A stretch of DNA of 64,000 nucleotides from Escarpia spicata (GCA_963995525.1 OZ023216.1:39168219-39232218); one strand, 5' to 3'. Shown: positions 39,401 to 54,028, counted from the first letter of the stretch. Translations and numbers: made by a program. Notes: generated from the sequence alone by a model not told the origin.

Positions 39401-42400
39401 TGCATAGATGTCGGGTTCAATTTCATTAGCAGATGGACACTCAACATCCCTCTTGTTCTTCACCTGGTATTCTGCCATAAATATGATTTGGCCCCCAATC
39501 TTGCTTTAGCTCTAAACTTAATTGGGCATTTAAAGAAATAAACACAAAATGAAACCACTACCATAATTTCAAAGCACCACACAACGAGATCAGAGGCAAA
39601 TAATAACACTGAAAATAATAACAATACAAACACACCCCACACTGAAAATAATAACAATACAAACACACCCCACACTGAAAATAATAACAATACAAACACA
39701 CCCCACACTGAAAATAATAACAATACAAACACACCCACACTGAAAATAATAACGATACAAACACACCCCACACTGAAAATAATAACAATACAAACACACC
39801 ACACTGAAAATAATAACAATACAAACACACCCCACACTGAAAATAATAACGATACAAACACACCCCACACTGAAAATAATAACAATACAAACACACCCCA
39901 CACTGAAAATAATAATACAAACACACCCACACTGAAAATAATAACGATACAAACACACATCACACTGAAAATAATAACAATACAAACACACCCCACACTG
40001 AAAATAATAATACAAACACACCCACACTGAAAAATAATGATACAAACACACATCACACTGAAAATAATAACAATACAAACACACCCCACACTGAAAATAA
40101 TAACAATACAAACACACACCACACTGAAAATAATAACAATACAAACACACCCCACACTGAAAATAATAACAATACAAACACACCATACTGAAAATAATAA
40201 CAATACAAACACACCCCACACTGAAAATAATAACAATACAAACACACCCCACACTGACAATAATAACAATACAAACACACCCCACACTGACAATAATAAC
40301 AATACAAACACACCCCACACTGAAAATAATAACAATACAAACACACCCCACACTGAAAATAATAACACTACAAACACACCCCACACTGAAAATAATAACA
40401 ATACAAACACACACCACACTGAAAATAATAACAATACAAACACACCCCACACTGAAAATAATAACAATACAAACACACACCACACTGAAAATGAAGCTAC
40501 AGAAACAATGACTTGACATACTTTCCGTCTGTTCTGACATGACTGTGTGGCACAGAGCAAGAAGGGTGAAGAACTCATGTACATAAGGGTCGTCATCAAC
40601 AACCCGCTCCAGTAATCGCTTGTCGTAGAACTCAAATGACGTCTCGTAGAATTCATTCTCAGAGAAGTCCACCTTTGGTGTTTTCTGAATACACAGCATA
40701 TACAGGTGACAGCTTTCAAAAAAGGTAATCCTTTCACATGATGTATAAAAATGTATCTTTTGTGATTTAGGTTTGTTTAAACAGGGGGTTTAAATCATAC
40801 AATATTTGTATATCTGTTGAGCGAGATTGTGCAAATTACAAAATATGTATAGATGTGTGTGCGTAATTGGACAAGTTCTCTTTCAGCAATATACTGCATA
40901 CAAATGTGATACAATACTTAAGATAAATTACAGTAAAACCACCATGTCAGGGGACATCAAAAGCTACCTGAGGGAAATAAAAAACACCTGCATGAATGTC
41001 ACACAGAGTTCATGGTCTCAATTTACAAAAAACATACACAGGCTTTGCTCACTATACGGCTCCATGTGCAATGACAGTTGGAGCAGTATACCTGCCAGGC
41101 CTCCCGCATTTTCTGTGAGTCCACCAGATTTCTTATGTAACTCCCAGCCTTCAGGAAATGAAGAAAATCTCCCTGATTGTAGTTTTGAAGAAGATGCAGT
41201 TGGATGTTTTTGGAGAACCTCAAACAGGGATTCAGTTTGAGATTTTGGAAGAGCCTCGAAGGGTTAAGGTTGAGCTTATTGGCGATAAGACAGGGGTGAA
41301 TTTGGAGTTTTGGAGAGCCTCTTGGGGGCAAAGTTGTCGATTTTTTATTAGTCTTGGGGGGTGAAGTTGGAATTTCGGTGAGCCTCAGGGGTGTGTAGTT
41401 TTTGGTGAGCATCAGGGAGGTACAGTTGGAGGTTTATGGTGAGTTTCAGGGAAGAGCAGTTGGAGGTTTATAGTGAGTCTCAGGGAAGAGCAATTGGAAG
41501 TTTATGGTGTGTCACAGTGAGGAGCAGTTGGAGGTTTGTGATGAGTGTCAGAGAGGAACAGTTGCAGGTTTATGGAGAGTCTCAGGGAGGAGCAGCTGGA
41601 GGTTTATGGTGAGTCTCAGAGAGGAGGTTTATGGTGAGTCTCAGGGAGGAACAGTTGGAGGTTTATGGTGAGTCTCGGGGAGGAGCAGTTGGAGGTTTGT
41701 AATGAGTGTCAGAGAGGAACAGTTGGAGGTTTATGGTGAGTCTCGGGGAGGAACAGTTGGAGGTTTATGGTGAGTCTCGGGGAGGAACAGTTGGAGGTTT
41801 ATGGTGAGTCTCAGGGAGGAACAGTTGGAGGTTTATGGTGAGTCTCGGGGAGAAACAGTTGGAGGTATATGGTGAGTCTCAGGGAGGAACAGTTGGAGGT
41901 TTACAGTGAGTCTCAGTTGGAGGTTTATGGTGAGTCTCAGGGAGGAACAGTTGGAGGTTTATAATGAGTCTCAGGGAGGAACAGTTGGAGGTTTATGGTG
42001 AGTCTCAAGGGGATACATTTGTAGATTATGAAATTGTTACTGGATTATGACACTAAAAAGTTGGCTGGTATAGAACGGTACCTTATAAATGTTATAATAT
42101 GATACTCTAATGCAAACCAAATAAAGGAAAATACCCGCACCATAACAGATAAACAAGTATGGGTTAGCCTAAAGGTGACCTACGTGTGACCTACAAGACA
42201 GGTCACAAACAAAGTGTATCAGTAACTTAGTAGTCACTGAGTAGAGCTGTGTACCGTATACTAGTATACCGTTGAACCAGTATTTTTATACAGTTTTAAA
42301 ACCGGTTTTGAAAAACCGGTATTCCATACGGTATGTTTCATCGCCAACTGACAATACTTTTGAACCTTCCATAACTATGTAAACCTCGTGAAAATTGAAC

Positions 42401-45400
42401 AAAAAGACAACATTCAACACAACCTGGCCTTCCGTTTGAAAAGCACACATCCAGAAGAACAGATGGCACAAGTCGATCAATGGCATTGTCCCACCAAGCC
42501 ACAGTGTGGCGCCACTGTTACATATCCACACACTTCCTGTGCATTTCGAGAATCAGATTGCTTTCACGCACACACTAAGCAGCACATTTTAGCTATCGAT
42601 AAGTTTCCAGTATCTATGTTGTTTTGCATGCCTATTAATACGTCTATAATTAATTGTATATGCTAGAAAATTCGAAAGAAAATTGAAACTTACATAATGT
42701 TTCTCACACCTAATGCACAAATTATTAATTAATTTAGTCTATCTGTTATGCTAATTGTCGTCTGTCAGCATCTTCCATTATGAAGTTACGAAGCAAGTGC
42801 CTTCACTCACGGATTTTTTACGATGTCGCCTAAAATTTGCAGTAAGGCATGGAAATGAAATCATATTAAATTATGTTTGTAAACCAGCAGTGGGCTGTGC
42901 TCAACAATTTATAATATACTGGCTAAATTGCTGAACACGAATAAATAACAAATGATTGTTGCTACCCTAAACAACTAAACAACTGTCATTAGAAATATTG
43001 CTGTATTTTTAGGTTAAAGTCATGAAAACAGGCTTTACTGCCATATCCGTCATTGCTTCCCAGTTAATGCTTCTATTCAGACAAACATTATATCACTTTA
43101 ACAAGTTAATATAACAAAAGCCATAGCATGGTCTTTCAATAGTATGTTATTATATGCACCAGAAGACAACGTATAGCGTTCTGTCTACCGTATGAAATGT
43201 ATGATACGTGCTGTATACCATATATAGAGAGAGCCACACGGTACACAGCTCTGTCACTGAGTAACACAGACACTCACATTAGTTACATCCATGGGGTTGC
43301 CGTACTGATCGATTGGGTCTCCATACGGCTTGCCTTGGATTGAGCACTTGTTGAATGTCATGATGTTCTGTAAGCATGACACAAACAAACGTTACAATTT
43401 CTGTATTCGCTACACTCGAAGCTATATAAAAGTAACATATTTACTGCTGGTACATATGACATGACAACCATGCCACGATCAACCAACACCAAACCAAGTT
43501 ACCAACATCAATTCTTTTGACCACTTAATCAACTATAACAGACTACAGGTATCATTTAAGCTACTTGCATATTACAGATGTGGACGTTGAAGAACTGGAC
43601 TTGTGATGGACTAAACCACCTGAGCAAGTAGCTTTAAAGGAACGTAGTCTGTTTGTCTACCCGGAATTAGTGGGCGTAGTAATTTGTAACAGGAAGTCTG
43701 CTGTGTTGAATGTGGGAAAGTTGAACATCAAAGGGTTTAGCAGTTACTTCAGCCCGACTCGGTTATATTGCCAATAAAGTTTGTTTTGAAACTGGATATT
43801 TTGTTTACTATTTGAACATGTTCCCGTTGTCGTACTTTCAAATTGCGACCATAGCTACGGGCTTACTAAACACAATTTGGCGGGCAGTATACCTTCAACA
43901 TAGGTGGTATAGTCTTACGAACATTATATTGATTAATAAATAAAAAATTATGAACAGACTACCTCCCCTTAAGGCAAACACCGCAGCACAAGAAAGGCTA
44001 CAGACCTGTGTGAGAGTGCCCGTCTTGTCTGAGAAGATGTACTTGATCTGACCGAGCTCCTCATTGAGTGTAGTTGTTCGAGACTTAGCGGGTGTGTCTG
44101 ACTTGGCGTCGTACATCTTCTCATCCCAGTTGATCCACCAACTGTGACCAAACCTGATCATCTCCACACTGCAACACACAAACAACTGACCACTGTCACT
44201 CAGGCTGCAGCAATGCAGCAAGAAATGACTGAGAGAATGTGTGTAGCTGCTGAACCCAGTTTCAAAAAAGTATAACTTAATGGCCCGGATACACTGGTAC
44301 TTTTTGCCTGACCAGACCAGACCAGGCCAGGCCAGACCAGACCAGACCAGACCAGACCAGACCAGACCAGACCAGACCAGACCAAACCAAACAACATTGA
44401 TTGTAGTCAGTGTCAGTCTGACGTATTCAAAAGCTTATGTGATTATGATGTGACGCCGGCTTCACGTACGGCACAATCGGTGCCGTTCGGTGTAGTAGAT
44501 ACACTGCAGTCTGATGTAGTCTGATGAGGTTTGACACTGTTTGGTCTGGTCTGGTCTGGTCTAGTCAGGCAAAAGGTGACAGTTTATCCCGGCCTTAAAT
44601 GACATTTATTATGACATAAATTTGAGCAATTTCTCACAGCGCAAATTACATAAAACGTCCCCAACTGATCAACAGACAGTTTACGTAGCTCGTAACAGTT
44701 GCTTAAAACATGTATAACATTGTGAACAATCAAATAATGTGTGGTACGAACCCTAAAACTTATAAAAACCCATTACCAATGGGAATTTTTTTAATGCATT
44801 ACTTTTCTTACGAGGGGTTGTAGGTGAACCACTGAACATTTCGTGCTCTAGATGCAAACCATTTAGCAGGATAATGTTAACACACCTACATGCCATAGCT
44901 TGGCTGTAGTTAGATAATGTTAACACACCTACATGCCATAGCTTGGCTGTAGTTAGATAATGTTAACACACCTACATGCCATAGCTTGGCTGTAGTTAGA
45001 TAATGTTAACACACCTACATGCCATAGCTTGGCTGTAGTTAGATAATTTTAACACACCTACATGCCACAGCTTGGCTGTAGTTAGATAATGTTAACACGC
45101 CTACATGCCATAGCTTGGCTGTAGTTACATGATGTCAACACACCTGCATGCCATAGCTTGGCTGTAGTTAGATAATGTTAACACACCTACATGCCATAGC
45201 TTGGCTGTAGTTAGATAATTTTAACACACCTACATGCCACAGCTTGGCTGTAGTTAGATAATGTTAACACGCCTACATGCCATAGCTTGGCTGTAGTTAC
45301 ATGATGTCAACACACCTGCATGCCATAGCTTGGCTGTAGTTAGATAATGTCAACACACCTACATGCCATAGCTTGGCTGTAGTTAGATAATGTTAACACA

Positions 45401-48400
45401 CCTACATGCCATAGCTTGGCTGTAGTTAAATAATGTTAACACACCTACATGCCATAGCTTGGCTGTAGTTAGATAATGTTAACACGCCTACATGCCATAG
45501 CTTGGCTGTAGTTAGATAATTTTAACACGCCTACATGCCACAGCTTGGCTGTAGTTAGATAATGTTAACACACCTACATGCCATAGCTTGGCTGTAGTTA
45601 AATAATGTTAACACGCCTACTTGCCATAGCTTGGCTGTAGTTAGATAATGTTAACACGCCTACATGCCATAGCTTGGCTGTAGTTAGATAATGTTAACAC
45701 ACCTACATGCCACAGCTTGGCTGTAGTTAGATAATGTTAACACACCTACATGCCATAGCTTGGCTGTAGTTTGATAATGTTAACACACCTACATGCCACA
45801 GCTTGGCTGTAGTTAGATAATGTTAACACACCTACATGCCACAGCTTGGCTGTAGTTAGATAATGTTAACACACCTACATGCCACAGCTTGGCTGTAGTT
45901 AGATAATGTTAACACACCTACATGCCACAGCTTGGCTGTAGTTAGATAATGTTAACACACCTACATGCCACAGCTTGGCTGTAGTTAGATAATGTTAACA
46001 CACCTACATGACACAGCTTGGCTGTAGTTAGATAATGTTAACACACCTACATGCCACAGCGTGGCTGTAGTTAGATAATGTTAACACACCTATATGCCAC
46101 AGCTTGGCTGTAGTTAGATAATGTTAACACACCCAGATGCCACAGCTTGGCTGTAGTTAGATAATGTTAACACACCTACATGCCACAGCTTGGCTGTAGT
46201 TTGATAATGTTAACACACCTACATGCCACAGCTTGGCTGTAGTTAGATAATGTTAACACACCTACATGCCACAGCTTGGCTGTAGTTAGATAATGTTAAC
46301 ACACCTACATGCCACAGCTTGGCTGTAGTTAGATAATGTTAACACACCTACATGCCACAGCTTGGCTGTAGTTAGATAATGTTAACACACCTACATGCCA
46401 CAGCTTGGCTGTAGTTAGATAATGTTAACACACCTACATGCCACAGCTTGGCTGTAGTTAGATAATGTTAACACACCTACATGCCACAGCTTGGCTGTAG
46501 TTTGATAATGTTAACACACCTACATGCCACAGCTTGGCTGTAGTTTGATAATGTTAACACACCTACATGCCACAGCTTGGCTGTAGTTAGATAATGTTAA
46601 CACATCTACATGCCACAGCTTGGCTGTAGTTAGATAATGTTAACACACCTACATGCCACAGCTAGGCTGTAGTTAGATAATGTTAACACACCTACATGCC
46701 ACAGCTTGGCTGTAGTTAGATAATGTTAACACACCTACATGCCACAGCTTGGCTGTAGTTAGATAATGCTAACACACCTACATGCCACAGCTTGGCTGTA
46801 GTTAGATAATGTTAACACACCTACATGCCACAGCTTGGCTGTAGTTAGATAATGTTAACACACCTACATGCCATAGCTTGGCTGTAGTTAGATAATGTTA
46901 ACACACCTACATGCCATAGCTTGGCTGTAGTTAGATAATGTTAACACACCTACATGCCATAGCTTGGCTGTAGTTAGATACAAACAGTTCCTGAGGTAAG
47001 TCCATTTCAAATCTGTGGTGACAATGACTTTATTCACGCCTGCGAAGGAGACTACAGAATGCGTGGGATCTGACCTGACATAGAGGGAGATGGGCACGAC
47101 CGTGTTAAGAACGATGATGTAGGAGAGGAAGACGAGGATCGCGATGACAGCGGCGCCCCCTTCCCTCGAGTCCGAGTCATCGACCTGAGTGCTGCCAGGG
47201 ACGTAGCTGTCCCACGGAAGGATGCTCTGGAACTTGTAGCCGATGTACCACTCCCAGATGCCGGCCCCGATGGTGCAGAGTAGACACGCACTCAGTAGGA
47301 AGACGAAGATCTGTCAACATGAAAACGCTGCCTCAGTAAGGGATGTTCTCACAAGTTGGCAGTTCAGAAGAATGTTTTAGCATCGGTTCAACCCCCCCTC
47401 AATGGTGTGGACCGATTATTACTATCGAAAATTGAACTGATTTTTCACTCACATGACTATAGCAATTTAGTTCCCTATGATACGTGGTGACGGCCAAAAC
47501 CACAACGCCATGTATCGCTTACTATATCTTGGGGCTTTGCTAACTTATGCGACCACGCCTTAGTCACGACTTTTTTTGTGACACCCAACTGGTCACATGA
47601 TATAGATTTCTCCATACTATGCACCATGCATCTGTAGACAAATAATGGACTTTTTGAAATGCCAATATTCCTGATGGATTTACTGTGAATCTAGACAAAT
47701 ACTTTATTGGTTTTCATATATGTAGAAACACGTAATTACTTCCTTCAATCTGCTAGTCACAGCTGATGTAGTCTAGTGGCTGAGAAACTCTCTCTCATTA
47801 TGTGAGTATACATCATCAAGCAACAGAGAAATAAATCTAATCAATGGAAACAGCTGAAATAATTACTTACATTATTCCTCCATAGCTAAACCAGCATACT
47901 TATGATATGGAGAACAAAACATCAAATGACTTATACTAATCCACTGTAGCTAAAGCCTAAACCAGTACAATTATGTTATAAACAACAAAACAAAATAATT
48001 ACTTACACTAATCCTCTGTAGCTAAACCAGCATAATTATGTTATGAAGAGCAAAACATAATTACAGGTGTACTTATATTGGTCCATTGCATCTAAGCCTG
48101 CGCAATTATAATATGAAGAACAAAATATATAAAAAATCATAATTTTCAATTGATTAAATTAATTCTATGCCTTTCCGGGAAAGTTATTTAAATGTTATCA
48201 AATCATCAGTATCAAATCCTTAAATGGCATCAGCTTATATAAAAAACTTTACAAATAATTATTCAGTCTGACAATACTACATCTCACAGTAATAAATACA
48301 GGGGTGATTCATACGCAGGTGATTCATACGCAGGTGATTCACACAGGTGATTCATACCGAGGTGATTCACACTTAGGTGATTCATACCAAGATGATTCAT

Positions 48401-51400
48401 ACGGAGGTGATTCATACGGAGGTGATTCATACGGAGGTGATTCATACGGAGGTGATTCACACAGGTGATTCATACCGAGGTGATTCACACTTAGGTGATT
48501 CATACCAAGATGATTCATACGGAAGTGATTCATACGGAGATGATTCATACAGAGGAGATTCACACCGAGGTGATTCATACCGAGGTGATTCACAGTTAGG
48601 TGATTCATACCGAGATGATTCATACGGAGGTGATTCACACGGAGGTGATTCACACGGAGGTGATTCACACGGAGGTGATTCACACGGAGGTGATTCACAC
48701 GGAGGTGATTCACACGGAGGTGATTCACACGGAGGTGATTCACACGGAGGTGATTCACACGGAGGTGATTCACACGGAGGTGATTCACACGGAGGTGATT
48801 CATACGGAGGTGATTCATACGGAGGTGATTCATATGGAGGTGATTCACACTGAGGTGATTCACATAGAGGTGGTTCATACCGAGGTGATTCACACTTCGG
48901 TGATTCATATCGAGGTGATTCATACCGAGGTGATTCATAGCAAGGTGATTTATACCAAGGTGATTCATACTGATGTAATTCACACTAAGGTGATTCATAC
49001 TGATGTGATTCATACAGAAGTGATTAATACAAAGGTGATTCACACCGAGGTGGTTCACACTGAAGTGATTCACATTGAGGTGATTCATTCAGCGGTCATT
49101 CTTACTTACACCGATGATTAAGAAGTTCATGAGGCGGTCAATATGCGTGCGTTTGAAGCTAGTTTTTCCGCTGTTCATCATAAGCTTGGAGTCTCGCCCG
49201 GCGAATATAACGAGGCCGTAGCACCACTTGGTGTTGCGCAGCACACAGCCCCGCAATAGCATCTTGTCGTTGTCGATCGAGTACGTCTTGTCTTTCCATT
49301 TCATCACGCCCTCGAACTTACTCAGCTGATTGTTGGGTGGCTCACATATAATAATGGCTGTGGAGACAAACACACCTAATTATAATCGAGATAACGTGTG
49401 TGTGTGTGTGTGTATACGTGTGTGTGCGTGCGTTCGTGTGCGTGTATGTGAACATTTCCCTCCTAGACAGTCTGCATCTGGGTGCCAAACGTTCAGGGAC
49501 TAACCTATGACTATTCAGAAGAAAAGTAACACCTTTATTTATTCAAAATTACCTGTTGGTTAAGGGTTCTTACAGGTTTTAGAGTTCAAACCATAAGTTA
49601 GATGGACATAAATTGATTGTTGATAGCATCAATTAAAAAAACTGTTTAAATTGACGTCCTAACAAACATCAGTTACGAACACTTCAGGGAACCATCTTCT
49701 GCTTCTGTGCGTATCTAGTATTTACACAATCATTAGACAATGATTTTGCGGCTTCAAAACATCATAAACTGTGTCTGGTGTCTGTCTGGGAAGAAATCCC
49801 TGCCGTTTGGAGATATGGTATCATCCTGCCATTCTGGAAACACAAGGGTGACCGCCTGGTATGCAGCAATCACAGACGAATAACACTTCTATCGAAACCT
49901 GGTAAAATGTTCAGACTCATTTTGTTACATCGATCTATTGACGCTATCAGGTCAACAAGAGTCCAGCAGGCTTGTTTCGTTCCAGGCTGTTCCACGGTTG
50001 ATCAGATATTCTCTGCATGCCAGACTATCAAAAAGCTAAATGAATTACATCAAACTGCCTTCATTGCTTTTATTGATTTTAAAGCTGCATTTGACAGCAT
50101 CGACCACAATAGCCTCTGGATGTGCCTTCAGAACACTGGCCTGCCCCAAAGTTATACCAATTGTTCAAGCTACTGTACAGCGACAGTGAGAGCTGTATCC
50201 GCCTCGGTAATGATTCCTCAGATCTTTTCACCATTGGCTCCGGTGTACGTCAAGACTGTGTGGTTGCCCCTGACCTGTTCAATCTTACCATTGGTCATCA
50301 TGCGACAACTTGAGAGAAATGCCGGTTCTTCTCTCGGCATTAGACTTGGAGACACTGTTGTGACAGACTTGGATTACGCAGATGACATTGCCATCATCTG
50401 CACATCGCGTGCTGACCTCGTCGTCGTCCTCAAGGAACTCTGCTCTATAGCCAGTGTTGTTGGCCTTTCCGTCAGCTGGGCCAAAACGATAGCGATGGCA
50501 ATATATGCACAGACATCGATTTGATCAACACCATCACCATCAATAGCGAAATCATCGACTTTGTGGATGAGTTTACTTACCTGGGTACCATCATACCTGC
50601 CGATGGCTCTGTCGACCACGAGGTCGCCGTTAGAATCGGCAAAGCAGCAGGTGCAACGAAACAATGATCTAACGCTCTGTGGCGCAGATGTTCCATCTCG
50701 CGGAGAAGCAAGTAAAAGATGTTCAATGCTCTCTTCATTTCCACCCTCCTATATGCCTCAGAGACCTGGCAACTAACCGCTCAACAGGCCAAGAAAATTG
50801 ATGCTTTCGCCATGAAGAGCCTCCACCGCTTTGAGAACATAAAAAGTGGTTCCATTACATCAGAAATAACCCAGAAAAAGAATGCACTGGTCGGCAGCCT
50901 GCATCCGTTCTCATTGCCCAGTGACACTTTTGTCACCTGCAGCGTATGGCACCAAACTATCCTGCATCACTGGTGTACCAATCCCACCCACATAATGCCG
51001 GCTGAAAACAATGGATCGATTGCATCAAGCAGGATCTGGATGGCCAGGGCCTCACCCTTGAGGCCGAGCGGATGGCCGTTGACCGCCCCACCTGGCGGGT
51101 GGTGATAAAGGATGTGATGTGACCTCTATGCTGGATACCCATTAAGAGCTCTAAGTTAAGTAACTCATTAGACAATGTTCAATGTGTACATGAATTACAT
51201 ACATTCATACATTCTATAAGTTTTCGACAGAAACTACATTTAACACAAATATAAATAAATATCACACGGCACCAATTTAATCTTGTTTTATTTTACATTG
51301 CTTCAATATTGTAGACATATTACTGCCACTTACCATTAAAGTCTTTGAATGTATTGTGGTCATCTTTGAGATGGGCTGTATCTGGAATGGCTTGTCGTAC

Positions 51401-53930
51401 TTTCAAGTTAGTCTCTCTGCCAACATAACAATAATTTATGTGTAATGTACTATTAATCCACTACCACTCATAATTAGTTTACAAAAATGAAGTACTATTA
51501 ATCCTTTGTTACTAATTATTATTTCTGTGTACCAAGATTCAGTCATACGCGCATTAATATTACAAGTCATGCTTATTATGAAGGGTATAGAATGATCAGT
51601 ACAATGTTACTATGACACTGAATCACAAACACTTCATTGACAACATGGCATTGTCTATGGTACAACTCGCTTTGGATTTCTCTCGATAATACTCAGCAAA
51701 GTCCCAGCAGGATACTGTCCTGTATTCTAGAGTATACTTATCTAATGTAGATACATTACAGGTTACATATTTACCCACTGTGTAGGATGTTTTGCTTCCC
51801 CTGGCAAAGACACCAGAGAGAAATCTCTTTTAGTCTCTTCCGATACACAGACAATGCAAGGTGAACAAAACTGCATAAGTTTTGAAATGATGAGCAGTAC
51901 ATGGATTTATTTTATTGATTAGCCTTGTTCTAATCAATTTTATTGACAGCTGATTGGTTCATGCTTTCAATCAAAGAATCGATATCAAACTTGTGTGATC
52001 GATCATTTTCGATTATATTCATGCCAAAACAAAAATGGCAAAAAACTGCAAGACAGTTTCTACCTCTATTTCAGTAACTATATATATAAATGCTTTGTAT
52101 TTATATCATTCAGCGCACTTGGTAATGGTGCAGACATTGTTTCTGTAAATAATATGGTGTGACACTCCATTTCATAAATTCTAGTACAGTGTAAACCTTT
52201 TTTCCTGACCCCAAACTTACCCATCGAGCTCGGCTGTTTCTATGTAACACAGACTGTTAGGTTCACTGGTGGACAGCAGAAATAGATCCGCCTGTCACAG
52301 AGAGAAACAAATCATATTAGACAGAGAAGGTGAGTTATGGCAAAAATTTCTATCAGTGAAGTACTTGTATTTAAGTACATTTTTCAATACTGAAATTACA
52401 AATATAAGTACTTGGTCAATTGTATTTGCCAAAATATCAAGTACATGGCAAGTAAATAACTTGAGTATTTAGAATACAAAACAACACTTCTCTATTCAAC
52501 TTACTACAACTGTACTAACATTAAATGCCCATCCTGATTATGTACAATTAATATTATATATTTTCAAACTAGTTAATAACAGACACCTGAATAATTTTTT
52601 TATTGTTGATCATTATGACCAAAATGTACCTGGACTTGTAGTTGACCTGATGTTTTTGTAATTGTACTTGACAACTGTATGTTTTTAAGTAATTGTACTT
52701 GATCCTAATCCTGATTTCAAAATAACATTTTAAAAAATCATTCAAAAAGTTTAACTGTACTGGAGTAAAATGAGAGGAATATATGCCAGGCAATTACTGG
52801 ATTATATGGTCAACAGAACATCACATGTAGATGTGCTACCGACCATCCAACACGGCTAGTAAACGCAAATCAATAAAACAAATTACATGCTTTCGGAGAA
52901 ATATTGACACAGCGGCAGACAATTTTAACAGTGAATACGGAGCATTAGGAAATGTGCTGGAGGTCAATCAAGGGTCATGAGTCTTGCCACAGATTGATTT
53001 TCTCATGTGATGTTGTGTCAAATGCCGGACTTACTGCGACAAACTGGTTGTTTTCCATGCGTATTATGTCGCCTACGACCACTTTATGCCATCGTTCCTC
53101 CACTAGTTTGCCACCGCGGAACACCAGGGAGCGCCGGTTGTTTACTTGGTTATCACTGCGATGTCGTTGCTACAATGTGGTGATAATGATCAGTCAATTT
53201 GAAGAAATATTCGTCTGTCACTGAATACAGAAGGACATTTTCTTAACACAACATTTTGTTTACTGAAGGAAAAGAATATAAATATACTATAAATCCATTA
53301 CATTTCTGTAAAAGTGTCACATCAAACAAATATTTTCACGTAAAGGTTGTCAATAGCTGCCACTGCAATTACATTTCTCACATTTCATTTTAGATTGATA
53401 AAAAATCACGCATATCCACTACAACATGTCAACTGGTAATGATCAAACTGAATGTTTTCAATGATTTAACAAAGTACACTCTCTCATTGAAACAACTGTG
53501 TATATAATTATCGTTGTATAAACTATTCACAACCTACAAATTTAAACGTCAACAAATATGATTCACAACAAATCTACTAACTGAAATGGATATTATCCTA
53601 ATGTTACGTAGTACATTATACAATCTGTACATGACTGTACCACTTGCAGAAACAAAGCATCATACAATGTTGAAACTAATTAAACAATCAAACAAATATC
53701 ACAAAAACTGCAACATGCCTACACTGTGCTAATCAACACATGATTAGTTCAAAAGGCAAGTGGAAGACCCTAAGCACAAGTCGTCTATATTACACATGTT
53801 AATCTACATGTATACTAGGATGTTATTACATAGGTTAGTGTGCTGTGGGCTTGATCACATTCTGATGAACACACATTTCGAACCATCGACATGTGCATAT
53901 GTGGGTGGGTGGGTGAGTCATTCAGTGAGT

Positions 53931-54028
<98 letters not shown>

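Noticed and set aside
39460..40516. [10 protein letters not shown] and [11 protein letters not shown] repeat ORFs
   Set aside because: Translation of the 33-bp intron 11 array; only the exon 11 part (40522-40684) is real coding sequence.
41665..42005. Repeated ggtgagt splice donors
   Set aside because: They lie on the + strand, antisense to the only gene here, so they cannot be donors for the flippase transcript.
48301..49094. CRISPR-like regular repeats
   Set aside because: Direct tandem repeats without unique spacers in an animal intron; not CRISPR. The same holds for all other arrays here.
48339..49121. NHLxV and GDSH repeat ORFs
   Set aside because: Translation of the 15-bp intron 7 array.
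50374..50664. Minus-strand ORF opposite the LINE
   Set aside because: Antisense shadow of the reverse transcriptase pseudogene.
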